DNA of 64,000 nt, from contig CM034145.1 of assembly GCA_019914995.1 (NCBI GenBank), positions 5,401,262 through 5,465,261 on the forward strand. Reading direction: 5' to 3'. Origin of the DNA: Acanthochlamys bracteata (lineage: Eukaryota; Streptophyta; Magnoliopsida; Pandanales; Velloziaceae). This document shows positions 35,487-47,969 of the stretch, piece by piece. A program made the position numbers and the translations under genes. The notes under the pieces were generated by a model, which had not been told where the DNA came from, searched no databases, and was given only the letters and a program-made list of their open reading frames with translations. Position 1 is the stretch's first letter. Each line of letters starts with the position of its first letter.

Positions 35487-38400
35487 ATGTGGGCAGCATC
35501 GTGCTTGGCTTCGTGTTGCGCTGCGTGCGCTTGCGAAGCTTGTCGGACGGCGGTGGGATCAATCAGCCGTCGATCAGCTCGACTTGCTTACTGTGGTCTC
35601 TTCGCTCTTTCTCTTCTCGTCGCTTGGATTCTTCGTGAAGTTGCCGCACCGCTTCTCGAATCGATTCCTTGTGAGTTAATCTCGATTAACCTTGATTTGA
35701 CTTGTTGATTGTTCTAATTTGGTACTCTCCCGATCAGGGACTCCTGTATAAGATTGGTTTGATTGAGACTTTCTAATTTGAATCTTGTGATATTTGTTGA
35801 GCTACCTGAAATTTAGGATTAGCAGCTAGAAATTTGGCTTTTTTGGTATTGGTTTGAGGAAAAAGTGGAATCTTTAGGGACTTCAATTTGGGAGATGGCT
35901 TAGCAAACAATTGAATCTAGCTTTGATCCTATTGTTTCGTGTGAAAGTATGGAAGACTTATTTGTAGCACATAGAATCCGAAGTGGAGATTGTGATCGTT
36001 ATGGCCTTACAATATAGTAAACAATGTGCATTTGTGTCAGTATTATCTTATAGAATATATGTCTTTGTAAGCCGTTCATAATCTCATTATTTAGATCACA
36101 TATTTTAATTGTGATTGTAAAGTATTTGTTCAGTACTGGATAATGATTATGGATTTCCCTTTATGAAGATCTGAAGTATGGTGATCAATGTTTCAGGGAT
36201 TAATCATTTTGCGAAGACACCAGGGAAAGAATGGTTTGAGACAGATGCAGTCTTGAGGGTGAGCTTGGGGAATTTTCTGTTTTTCACAATCTTGGCAACA
36301 CTGATGGTTGGTGTGAAGGACCAGAAAGACCCCAGGGATAAGCTTCATCATGGAGGATGGATGGCTAAGATCTTCTGCTGGTGTGTCCTAGTCTTCCTCA
36401 TGTTCTTCCTCCCAAATGGCATCATCAGCTTCTATGGTGAGCTTCTTTCATATTTTATATGTTTATTTTGTAGTTCATTTTGCTGCAGTTTGCTATTTCA
36501 AAATTCTTACCAGTTCCAACAAGCATGCCAGCTTTATCTCTGTTATGCAAACTGGTGTTTCATAGCATTCTATAAAAGTCTGCCTTTACCCCAAAAAAAA
36601 TTAAAAAATTAAAAAACTTTCTATATAAGTCGAATATATCAACAATCAGCTATTCCGTCGTATGCTCATTTGCTTTTCAATTTGTTGTGTAAATTTGGTA
36701 ACTACTGCCAAGTAACAGCAAATTTAAGGTGGATACTTTGTCAATTTATTCCTTTCAAACTTCTATGATCATGTGCTTTTATGTGTGCATTTTTCCATAC
36801 AATGAATGAGGTGGTCTGTTTAATTTGATCTCTGGGACCTTCCATAGTGGTCTTGCATGCTTGGCATGTTGATTGTGGCACCTTTTTTTTGATATGTGGT
36901 TCCTAGTTTCTAGTTGGGCTCCTTGATTTCTCACCTAAAAATAAAAGGACTGTACTGGTTTCACCACTAGCTGAATATGCAAGGAGCGTAAATTTGTGGC
37001 CACTACATTTTTTTACTTGCTTAAAGGATTCAAGGAGTTATTGTAAATCTTTCCTAAATAAACATACTATTGCAAATCTTTCCTAAGTAAGCATACTCAG
37101 AAACATCCTAGGTGTGACTTCCTACTGTTCTACCATGAACTTTTCATAAATCAACTTGTTTGCATAATATACTGATATGAAGCTTTTTCTTTTGGAGATA
37201 CAAGGAATGCAAATGTTTCATCAGGATCGTTATGTTGTGGTTGTTGACATTTTGTTATGGAGATATGTTTATTATATGTGATCATGCAACTGTTTGGTTT
37301 TTTTTGTTCTTCGGTTGCGCTGAAAATGTTTTTGTTGCATTGCCAAAGTTGATTCTTTTAGTAGTGCTTTTTTTCCCTTAAACACTTTAGTATGTCATAC
37401 CTCTGCAAATCTATTATGAGAGAAAAGTCGTTTTCAAAGAAATTGCAGAGACATGTTGACACAAGGTACATTATTTATCCATCCATACCTTTGAATGGCA
37501 ATAATGAAGAACTTCCTTATTGCAGAGACAATATCGAAATTTGGATCAGGTCTTTTTCTTCTGGTGCAAGTGGTTCTTCTCTTGGACTTTGTACATGGAT
37601 GGAATGACAACTGGGTTCAGAAGGATGAACAGTTTTGGTAATTTTTATTTTTCTTTGGTTTGTAATGCCTTGAGGTATCTTAGTTTGCAAAAATTATGCT
37701 AATATTTGCAGCTTTTCCATCTAACTATTTTCAGGTACATCACCTTGTTTGTCGTCTCACTATTCTGCTATGTTGCAACATTCTCCTTCTCGGGGCTTCT
37801 CTTCCACTGGTTTGCTCCATCAGGACATGATTGTGGTCTTAACACCTTCTTTATCATTATGACATTGATTCTGGTCTTCGTTTTTGCTGTTGTTGCTTTG
37901 CATCCAACGGTACGTGTGCAGATATTTCTTTAATTTGGATATGATCTTGTTTACGTGGTAATTTGTTGGGGGTAAATAGCTGTCCCTGTAAACAATTATA
38001 TTTGTTCTGGAGCAAAACGTTAACTGGCTGTTGTAGTTTGACATGAGAGTAGCTTTTTATATATACAGGTGAATGGAAGTCTATTACCTGCCTCAGTCAT
38101 TTCTTTGTATTGCATGTATCTGTGCTATAGCGGTCTATCTAGTGAGCCAAGGGACTATGCGTGCAATGGTCTCCATAATCACTCGAAGGCTGTTTCTAGT
38201 GGAAGCCTTACTCTAGGCCTGTTCACAACTGTTCTCTCAGTAGTTTATTCTGCTGTCCGTGCTGGTTCTTCCACAGCTCTGCTGTCTCCTCCTAGTTCAC
38301 CTCGTACTGGTTTGTGTCTTAATGGATCATCATATCAATGCCATTCTGTGCTATATTTTATCTCCTTACTGATGCTTTTGTACTGTAGGTTCCGATAAGC

Positions 38401-38681
38401 CATTGCTCTCATTTGACAAGTTGGAGGAGCAAGAGGAAAAGAAGAATGAAACCAAGCCTGTCTCCTACTCGTACTCCTTCTTCCACCTCATCTTTTCTCT
38501 TGCAAGCATGTACTCAGCAATGCTTCTAACTGGCTGGTCAACATCTGTTGGCGAGAGTGGGAAGTTGGTGGATGTAGGGTGGCCATCAGTGTGGGTAAGG
38601 ATCGTGACAGGGTGGGCTACTGCTGCTCTCTACATCTGGTCTCTTGTGGCACCAATTGTCTTCCCTGATAGGGAATTCTAA
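35487..38681 (+). CDS. SERINC/TMS1-family membrane protein
   Basis: 414 residues from exons 35487-35670, 36197-36436, 37526-37637, 37735-37909, 38069-38309 and 38389-38681. The protein opens with the Cys-rich start typical of the family (MWAASCLASCCAACACEACR). About ten hydrophobic segments follow, for example SLGNFLFFTILATLMVGV, IFCWCVLVFLMFFL, GSGLFLLVQVVLLLDFVHGW and YITLFVVSLFCYVATFSFSG. The conserved FAKTPGKEWFETDAVLRVS sits between the first membrane segments and RIVTGWATAALYIWSLVAP near the end. SERINCs are multipass endomembrane proteins with lipid scramblase or lipid-incorporation roles in animals and yeast; the plant role is uncertain. The ATG at 35487 is chosen because it gives the family N-terminus. 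Confidence 0.93.
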
Positions 38682-40468
38682 GATCCAGAGCGAGCTTATT
38701 ACTCCGATATGGTTCGTTCACTTGTATATGGAAATGTGCATAGTTTGGTATTAGTATGTTGAATGGTGTGACTGGTGTGCTTTGGCATCGGGAAATGGTG
38801 TTTGAGTGCAGTCTCTGATATCTACCATGTATCTCTATATTCAATAAAAGTGCCAGTGAATTCGACCGCTGACATTGTTTGAGTCTGTTAAGAGGGTGGG
38901 CTTGTGCAACTGTCATGAGTATGCATTTAAGCTATTAGCCCTCATTTAAATTTCGTTGTCTTGGGTGAGTATATAAACACATGAAGTTAGATTAAGAAAG
39001 TAAACTGCTTTTCTAGTCAACAGGGGCGTTTGGTTTAGTTTTTCTCCAAGATTTTTTTTTAATTTTTTATTTTACGTTTTTTAATATATATTTTATAAGT
39101 ATTGTAAAAGTTTTATTTTAAAATTTTAAAAAGTATAAAAAAATTTTAAATTTTTTTATTATATATTTTTATTTTTTAAAAAATTAAAAAAATAAAGCTT
39201 ATTTTTTTAAAAAAATAAAAATATTTTTTATTTTAAAAAAATTTTATTCAGCGAGCAATTCTAAACACACCCAAATGTACTGATGCATCCATGAAGGTCT
39301 TCTAGTTTTATCATAACTGATACATATCTTTACTTTCACAAATGTAGTCTTGCAAATTCATTTTTAATAACTTATTTCAAGAACTTTTTTAAAATTCATG
39401 TTCTGAAACACGCCTAGCATATCCATTAACGCGTACATATGAAAAGAAAGTTGAAATTTTTTTGAGTTCAAACTCTATATTATTAATGAATTATAAAATA
39501 TTCTCCAGATTTCCAAAAGAATTTATTGTTGATTGTCAAGAGCAAACTTGTAAATTTTCTGAATACCAGTGAGCCTTTTTTGAAAACTTCTACTTTGTCC
39601 GCTCCCACATTTCCCGCTTCATCTCTTTTTTATAGTTAATTTTTTTCTATTCGCCTCTCTCGTGGGAAGCAAGAAGATAGTTCCCATCTTTCCTTGGCAA
39701 AGCCAGAAGAAAATGGATCTACAGCGCCTCCCATCTTGGGGAAGCAAGACGAAAATAAATCAAAAGCTTTTGTTGTCTTGGGGAATCAAGCACAAAGAAC
39801 CATTGCTTTGCATTGTCAAACAATAAAAGCCTACTAGAACTGGAGTTGTTTCCATTGTTCATTCTTTGCTTGATTAGTCCATAGGTGTAGTATGCTTCAT
39901 TTCTTCAAGCGTATTACCTTGTTGATTGGTTTTTTGTCAATACAACATTATGTTCGGGCGTGTTTCAACTGAGCGGATGTTCCGCTAGAATTAGAGTTCA
40001 GAATAATTTACATATCTTAAATATAAACTAAACTCAAAATTATACTTTAAAATTATTATACTTTACTTTCAACCTATTTAAAAAATAAAAAATTAATTTT
40101 ACTTTCAATCTACTTCAATAATCAATTGAAATAAAAAAAATAAACTTCACGTTCAACTTATTTTTTTAAAAACTTTTCTCAATTTTTAATTTCACGAAAC
40201 TCGTTTAGCCTTTCATGTATTTAATATGTTATCATACTTGTCCAAAAATGGACAAAAACAAATGTGCTGTAACTTGTAGAGACATCTGCGAAATACCATA
40301 GTTCCCAGAGGGACTAAGGGAGTACTACATACATTTCTCATAATCACAATCTGTATACAAAATGATTCCAGCGAAAAAGGTGAGTATTCAGGAGTTACAC
40401 ACAGATCATATGAGTAATTTAACTCCTAGCTATATGATCATTACACTATCTTCACTTGAATTGGAGAC
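38682..40468. other. intergenic, convergent 3' ends with AT-rich repeat debris
   Basis: 38682-38870 is probably the SERINC 3' UTR, with an AATAAA at about 38842. A segment near 39023-39271, with GGGGCGTTTGG at one end and a rough complement at the other, may be a decayed MITE. Around 39660-39830 three imperfect copies of a unit containing TTGGGGAA(G/T)CAAG recur. No coding gene was seen. Confidence 0.5.
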
Positions 40469-42751
40469 TTACAGTCTCCTGTGTGTCCTGATAAAGTTCG
40501 TTGTTATCAGAGATACTGCAGTGGACAAAGCATAAGATCCAGCCAAGAACAATGCGGATGATCCAACAAGCAGAGCCTTCCATTGTCTCGTGGAAGCAAA
40601 AATTGCAGAAGCAGCAGCAACAGCAGCTAATGCAGTTAAGACATTCTTCCAAGCTTGGTAAGATTTAACAACTTCTCTGCAGTTTTTGCAATGCACTACA
40701 TGTCTGTAATACCTATTAGTAGGATTTGGTGCATGAAGTGTTCCAACACCTCCCTTTGCTGGAAAAGAAGCTGATAATCCGGCAACTAACCCTGCTGGAT
40801 TTTGCTCTACAACTGCAGGCTGTTCAGGCAACGAAATAGTGTTGTGTCCGAAGTAGTAAGGCATTCCGTGCCCTACTTTGTCCATCCATTTTCGGTACTC
40901 TGCAACCCAAGTATCAGAAGATCTCAAGTTAAGGTAAAGCTCTTTGGTGGGCACCTTCTCCTTCATCAAAACTTCGTTCTGAGAAGACAAGAATCCCATG
41001 TCCTGCTCGAAAACTTTTCCTGCGTTCTGATGGAAGTACCATTTTGGTAACAATTTTGCTACATACGATCCTGTTGTCGATCCAAATCTTACTAAAAGCA
41101 TAGATTTCCCTTGTCCTGCAGGCCTGCAGAGGAACAAAGCCGAGAAGTACTGCTTGTTGCCTTTCTTGTCTGTGAATTCTAAGTTGTTGGAGAGTACACA
41201 AGGAGCTTGGAATCGGGTGAAGTTCTTCATTGCAGGGTTATCAGACCGGTGCCAGTAACCAGCAAAACCGCGATCAGTTCGTTCAGTAACATCAAAGATC
41301 AAGGCTTGTGCGTTCTCACGTTTTGCTGTCCAATCTGTTCGGTCGTGTGAGATAGGGACATGAGCAGGATCCATTAAGTTTTCAAGTAAGATGGAGTGAT
41401 CATAGGGGAGTTCATGGATAGTTGAGGTGTCTGTGAATCCTGGCCTGGCGTAGTGTTCGAACCATGGCAACTTTGTTGCATCGGGCGGTTTTTCCTGGGA
41501 CATCCAGACCCACACTACACCTTGAGATTCTTTCACTTCGTAGGTTCTAACACATGCTGCTTTTGGTATCTTTGCTCCATCAGGTAACTGCAAACTTGAA
41601 GTGAGTCCATGTCAGTCTTCTCTACAATATATAACATAGTTCTCAAAGATGATTATGCATTGACGACATATGCAATTGATACTTCGAAGTTAGCATTAAG
41701 TTTTTAAGAACAATGTAAGTCTATAGTTTGATCACATTATGCAATTTTGATATGATGGTACAAAGTGTCTATAGTTTTGATCTCATTATGAAATTTTGAT
41801 ATGAAGTATATGAATGATTATTCTTTGCAAGATGCAATAATGCAAGCTAGTTACAGATTGATATTATTTGTTCAAACCTGAGGTATCTTGACGCATTTGC
41901 CTTCGCCTTCAAATTGCCATCCATGGTAGAGACACTCCAATCTACCATCGATTAGCTGCCCTTCAGACAGCTTTGCTAACCTGCGAAGCATTTGTCAGTG
42001 ATCACAACCAGTTCTTGTCATCAACAACAGAAAATATACACTTTGGCAGAATCCAAATTCTCGCAATCTAAACACATTAGTATCCTATAAGCAAACTATC
42101 TGACTCAACCCTTGAAAAATTAAGCGATATAAACACAAGATTAGTACCACTATACAAAGAGTTCATTGGATCAGTGGCATACATAAACCTCTACTACTAT
42201 CCAAATTGCTCAAAATTTTGTTATTTATGAGGAGAAAAAGAAACCAAATCATGTGAATTATTGAGGTAGCACACACTATCTAATTAGTGCATAGAACAGA
42301 AACAGAAACCAATATACCTGTGAGGGCACCTATCTTCATAGCAGTGAAGAACACCATTGCCATCTCTAAACAACACAACCTGCTTATGAAACACAGTTAA
42401 ACCTAACGGGGCATCTTCGGGCACTTCTGCTGACAAGTAAAGAGGGTACCATTCTTCTCTCCAATCATACTCCACTTTTTCTTGCTCCTTCTTAGTAGTA
42501 ATCTCTTGATTTTGATCACCATCTACATCTTTTGGGAGTAAGACTTCATGTTGTTGTTGCTGCTGCTGTTGTGGTTCAACTCCACCAACAACTGCTGCAT
42601 AGCACTCAAAACTACTTGATCTTCTGTTGATCTTCTTGAGAAGAAGGTTTGGCGAATGGGTTTGATGATTGTTGAAGTTTTGTTGGTGAAAAAGAACGGA
42701 ATTTTTTTGGAGTGAAAGAGTAGTACAGAGGGAAGACAGATGGAGTGCCAT
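40469..42751 (-). CDS. PTC52: PTC52-like Rieske oxygenase of the chloroplast envelope
   Basis: 551 residues from exons 42751-42318, 41980-41878 and 41587-40469. The first 60-90 residues are Ser/Asn/Gln-rich with few acids, fitting a plastid transit peptide; a poly-Gln run lies near residue 63. The Rieske centre is CPHR at 142-145 and CLYHGW from 161. The mononuclear iron motif is [15 protein letters not shown]-terminal HCKNCREVV gives the CxxC at 479-482 that marks the PAO/TIC55/PTC52 group, followed by two hydrophobic segments that anchor it in the envelope. PTC52 has been linked to protochlorophyllide a oxygenation and import; a pheophorbide-oxygenase role is less likely, given the overall match to the ACD1-like/PTC52 branch. 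Confidence 0.9.
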
Positions 42752-45582
42752 GAATGAATTGCAAGACTTGATTGTTTGGAAGAAGTAGGAGTAGTGAAGT
42801 GTTTATCGTTGTTGTTGAATTGTTTTGATTTTCCAAGATTGGTTTGGTGCCACACAAGTGTCTACGCAAGAAAAAGCAGAAGAAGAAACTGGTTTGTTCT
42901 TGGAAGGAAGAGCAAGGTTAGAGAAGTGTGTACGGAGTGTGTTGCTCGAACAATTCCATTCCACGTGAATTCATTTGGAGCACACAAATAGTTGGGCGAG
43001 TTAGAGTTAGGGCTTGTTTCAACTCACTTTTTTAAACTCAATTTTAATAAAAATAATTAAAAAATTAAAATAATTATTTTTATAAAAAATTTATTTTTTA
43101 AAATTTATTTATAATATAAAAAATTATTAAAAATTATTTTTTATTAAATATTTTTAATTTCTAATTTTTTAAATTTATTTTTAAAAAAATGAGTTTATAC
43201 TGTAGTAAACAGATCCTTAGAACATTCTTCAAAATTTTCTTCATTTTAAATTTTAATTATTTTTAAATATTTGAAACGATTTTTAATTTTTATTTATATT
43301 TTACTGAATTTTTTTAAAAAATTACTGTCATAAAATTTTATTGTTATACTTTTTAAATTTTTTTTAAAAAATCGAAATACTTTTGTTATAAAATTTTTCT
43401 TTGTAAAAGTATTCTAAACATTCTAAAATTATGCTTTAAAATGAAAGAACTAATAAAATTACATGAAGCTCTCATTGTTTAATAATAATTTATTTGGTAT
43501 TAACTTGATACAGGAACCTTGGGTTATACCTAATTGAAAAAAATTTATGCAGCCGAGACTCTAGTGGAATAATAATGTGGAGTTATTGTTGTTCTATCAA
43601 ACTTATTTTTAATATAAAATAAATATAAATTTTAATAAATTTATAATTTTTATTTTAAATTTAATTTTAAAAATTATAAAATTAATATGAAAATTTATTT
43701 TTAATATTTTAAAAGTTAAAATTTAATTTTTTAAATTTACTTTGTAAAACTCTCAAAACTTAAGTTTGATTTTTGGAGTGTTTGAAAGTACTTATAAAAT
43801 AGAAAATTTTTAAAATAAAAAAATTTTTAGTTTTTATGAAAAATAAGTTATATTTTTTTATTTAAAATAATAATAATATTATGTAATAAAAATATTTTAT
43901 TACGTAAAATTTTTCTTTATTTTTAAAGTTTTAAATAAATTTTTTACATACTTATAAATATATATTAAAAAAGATAAATTAAAAATTAAAAAATATTTTT
44001 CTGATAATCAATGCTAAAACGGGTAAACACAATCTTATGAACATTTATAAGTTAGGGGACTGAACAGTGGGCCAGGCCCTTGCTATTTTATTGTCAGTGT
44101 GGGCCTAGATTAGTTACTATGGGCTTCCTCAGACGTACGCTTAGCTTGGCCCATTTACAATCATACAACTACGCCCCCGTTCGGCTATATAGATACGTTT
44201 TCTTAGTTTTTCCTCAGCTTTTTATTTTCTAAGAAATATTATAGAATAACTCCACTTTCAACCCATTTCAATAAATAAGTAAAATATAAAAATTAAACTT
44301 TACTTCCAATTTATTTTAAAAAAATTTTACTTTTTATTTTTTACTTCTATAAAACTAAGCTCCATTAAAAAAACTATATAATAAAATTGATGATACTAAT
44401 TGATGATAAATTTATATTCAATATATAACTAATTATAAAAATTTAAATATAAAACTAAACTAATATTAAATAGATTAAAATAAAATAAATTTATATATAA
44501 ATTCACGTAATCTAATATTCTATATATTTGAAACACGTACAAAGCTGACTAACTATATGAGAGTATGCATATATCATTTGAGCTCTCTCTCAGCTTCATT
44601 TCTGTAGGAAATCAATCATCCTGATCTACCAGAAAATTAGTGTTTAAATAGAAAAGAAGATATACATCAGTGCAGTGCACAGTGGGTCATGTTTCATTTC
44701 CAGGCTAGCATAGCAACTTATCTGCTAACTCTAAAATTTTATGCATTATTGATTCTGTAAAGTGAAGACCAAATTAATGTCTCATGCAGTTCTTACGCCG
44801 TTCATTCATTCATAGCGTTGGTAATATTAATAGACGCATTAATAAAACCAGCAGCAGCCAGCAGGCACTAGAAAGCCAACTGTCCAGTGAGTGCCCCAGG
44901 CCTTATTTCTTACTTCAGGTCGTCTCTAAAATTTCAGTTTACTTAATCAGAATTAAAATTTCAAATAATTTGTATACTTTAAATATAAATTATATATTAA
45001 AATAATATTATATTTATTTTAATTTATCTAAAAAATAAATTTTTATTTTTAATTAATTTTAATAAATAAGTGAAACACAAAATCTAATTTTTAATTTAAA
45101 AAACTTTTTACTTTTTATTTTCATAAAAGTCACTTACTTATATTTAAAACCGTATTTAACATAAAAAATTTATTTATTTATTTATTTTATATTTAAAAAA
45201 TAAGTTTTATTTTTTAATAAATTTAATAAAAAAATAAAATGAAAAATTTTGCAAAACACTTTATCCACATGTTGCTGCAGTACTCTACTGCTACTCTTTT
45301 CCATTACTTCTCTCCTACTCTCTCATTACTCATCTCATAGCAGTACACATGCATATATCTGGAATAAAAATATTTCTTAAAAAGAATATTAAAAAATATA
45401 TATAAAGTTTGTATAATATATAATTTTTTAGTTTTAATTTTTTAAAAACTTATTAAATATTATAAAAATTTGTTAAAAATAATGAGATATTTTTTAAGTG
45501 AAAAATATTTCATGAGCTATTCCAAACAGCACTTCACACTGCACCACTTATAAAGAGTTTTTTGAGTTTCACTCTGTTCCTA
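42752..45582. other. AT-rich intergenic region between divergent genes
   Basis: 2.8 kb between the PTC52-like and peroxidase start codons. Most is very AT-rich with no coding potential. It contains a 207-bp MITE (43010-43216). The last 250 bases, with CTCTCTCATTACTC near 45320, are probably the peroxidase promoter and leader. Confidence 0.5.
43010..43216. mobile_element. TTA-flanked MITE (Tourist/PIF-Harbinger-like)
   Basis: A 207-bp AT-rich element bounded by TTA on both sides (43007-43009 and 43217-43219). The left end is GGGCTTGTTTC. The right end, reverse-complemented, is GGATCTGTTTA. A 3-bp TTA duplication with GG-starting ends suits Tourist-type MITEs. The end similarity is short, so the call is moderate. 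Confidence 0.6.
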
Positions 45583-46914
45583 ATGGAAATCAAACAACAG
45601 AAGTTGCTGCACAGCAGCAGCAACATTGAAGTCTCCTTCATCTCCCCTCTTGCAGCTGGATCACTACTGTTTCTAACAATCTTGTTGTTGTTGATTTCTT
45701 CTTCATGTCAAGGAAATCATAGCAATATTCTCTCTACAGACTTCTACTCAACAACATGTCCAAATGTTGAATCATTAGTAAGAGCTAATGTCAGGTCTGC
45801 ATCAAGCTTCGATTCTTCAGTTCCCGGCAAACTCCTCCGTCTCGTCTTCCACGACTGCGTTGTTGAAGTATGAAACGCGCTCCATTTAATTCAATCGTCG
45901 ACTACGTACCCAGTTGTGATTGATTTAATGTTATACATAATATGCTTGTTGTAGGGATGCGACGGGTCTGTGCTTGTAGAAGGAGACGGGACGGAGAGGA
46001 GTGATCCGGCGAACAAATCGTTAGGTGGGTTTGAAGTGATCGAGACGGCGAAGAGATTGCTGGAACTGTTGTGTCCAGGGACGGTGTCTTGCGCTGATAT
46101 ACTTGTTCTTGCTGCAAGAGATGCAGTTGCTATTGTGAGTAAAATACTTCACTAGCTACTTTACTTAATACCAATTTCCATAACAATAACAATACGATTT
46201 ATTTTTAAATCGAGTTTACACAATCTGTGAATTTTCATAGACCGGAGGGCCGTCAGTTGCTGTTCTGTTGGGCCGGAGGGACGGTCGAGTTTCGTCGGCG
46301 TCGAACGTTAGGCCTAACATGGTGGACACTAGCTTCTCCGTCGAGAACATGGCGCAACGCTTCACATCCAAAGGCTTATCACTCGACGACCTAGTCGTTC
46401 TCTCAGGTACAAAAATTACTCCAACTTCGATCTTGGCCTCGTTTGATAGTTTTCGTCCAGCTGCTTGAAAGTGTTCCAATTTCTACTACGTTTAGGAGCA
46501 CATACGATTGGCTTAGCGCACTGCAGTTCATTCAGAGAACGGTTTCAAGTGCGCCCAGACGGGCAACTTCAATCAGTAGATACTTCACTTAACAAAAACT
46601 ACGCCTTAGAGCTCAGCATGCGTTGCAATGGTAGCACAGACAACGGGAACGTTACGATCAGCAATGATTCTGTCACGCCATTCTTGTTCGACAACCAGTA
46701 CTACACTAACCTGTTAAAGAGGAAAGGGCTATTCAGATCGGACTCAGTACTTGGTTCAGATCCTAGAACGAAGGCGAAGGTGGAGCAGTTGGCTGGAGAT
46801 CAAGATTTGTTCTTCAATAGTTGGGCAGAGGCTTTCTTGAGAATGACTGGCATTGAGGTGAAGACCGGAGCTGAAGGTGAAATCAGAGCTACTTGTGGCA
46901 GTGTTAATACTTGA
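45583..46914 (+). CDS. class III secretory peroxidase (peroxidase 46-like)
   Basis: 349 residues from exons 45583-45867, 45955-46134, 46241-46406 and 46496-46914, the classic three-intron layout of plant peroxidases. A hydrophobic segment ([19 protein letters not shown]) about 25 residues in acts as signal peptide. The mature protein starts near FYSTTCPN. The distal haem pocket is RLVFHDC, the calcium loop EGCDGSVL, the middle motif [17 protein letters not shown], and the proximal His lies in GAHTIGLAH. The tail ends [10 protein letters not shown]. These enzymes use hydrogen peroxide to oxidise phenolics in the wall (lignin, suberin) or generate reactive oxygen. The paralogue name is a best guess from the [20 protein letters not shown] region. 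Confidence 0.93.
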
Positions 46915-47969
46915 TTCCACAAACAACTTCTTATTCGTCAAGGTTATTGTGTATGAGATGACAAATGGAATACAATAAATTACTTCTTTGAGTTGAGACT
47001 AGCAACAAAAATAACAAGCATCAAAGGATGTTTCTCAGATGAATGAACAAGTAGCAGTAGTTAAAACATCATAGCTTAAACACTTAGATTGACACAAAAT
47101 TGAGGACGAAGTCTCAGAAGTGAGATTCTGGATGGACAAGTTAATAAACAAAACGCATTAAATCAGCCGTCATAGAATGTTGTTGGAAATGTTTCTGGCC
47201 TAATTTTAGTCAGCAGAAAAGAAAACTATAAACTCTTTAATTATCATCCATGCCTTTTTGTCCTAGAAACCTGATAATAAGTAAGAAACGTCCCGGGGAG
47301 CAGACCCTTGTATGATCCACCAAATAATCAGAAGTAAAGACAACTTTGCCCATTGCATCCTTTCAGTTTCCATGTTGCGTGCATTGTGGTACTGTGCTTT
47401 CAGATGTTAGTTCAATCTGTTTCAAAACATGTCACAAAAAGGAAAAGAAAATGTTGGATTACAAGTCGTTTTCGCAGCACAAATCGAACAACTGCATGTT
47501 GAAGCATTCAAACAGAGTTCGCGCTACCAAAAATGTACAACTATCACTAAGTTGGAACAAATGTTCATATAAATACACAAAGTAAACATTCTAATCAAAT
47601 GGCTATATTACAACTATTGACACAGAAGTGAACAGTAATTTCATATGGCATGCTGGACACAAGTCACAGATGGAACTAGGAAAGGAGGACGCAAATAATT
47701 GAGCACAGGTCAGATAAAGTCAATTACCGATGAGCCAAAACTACAATATCACGTTGCATGTATATTGTGAGAAAGCTTTATAGCGCTTATGAAATCAAAA
47801 CATGGCGATATAATAGAAACAAAGGGGTTGTGCACCACAGAGAAGACATGCTTTATGATGGCACAAGGATGGCACCAACTGCTTAGATATATAGAGAATA
47901 AAACAACGATAGCCACCATCAACACATGCACTTGAAAAATGGGAGATAGAAAAGTTTCAGAAAATACCT
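46915..47969. other. intergenic, convergent 3' ends
   Basis: About 1 kb between the peroxidase stop codon and the RAD23 stop codon. It probably includes both 3' UTRs. No conserved ORF, RNA gene or repeat was recognised. Confidence 0.5.
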
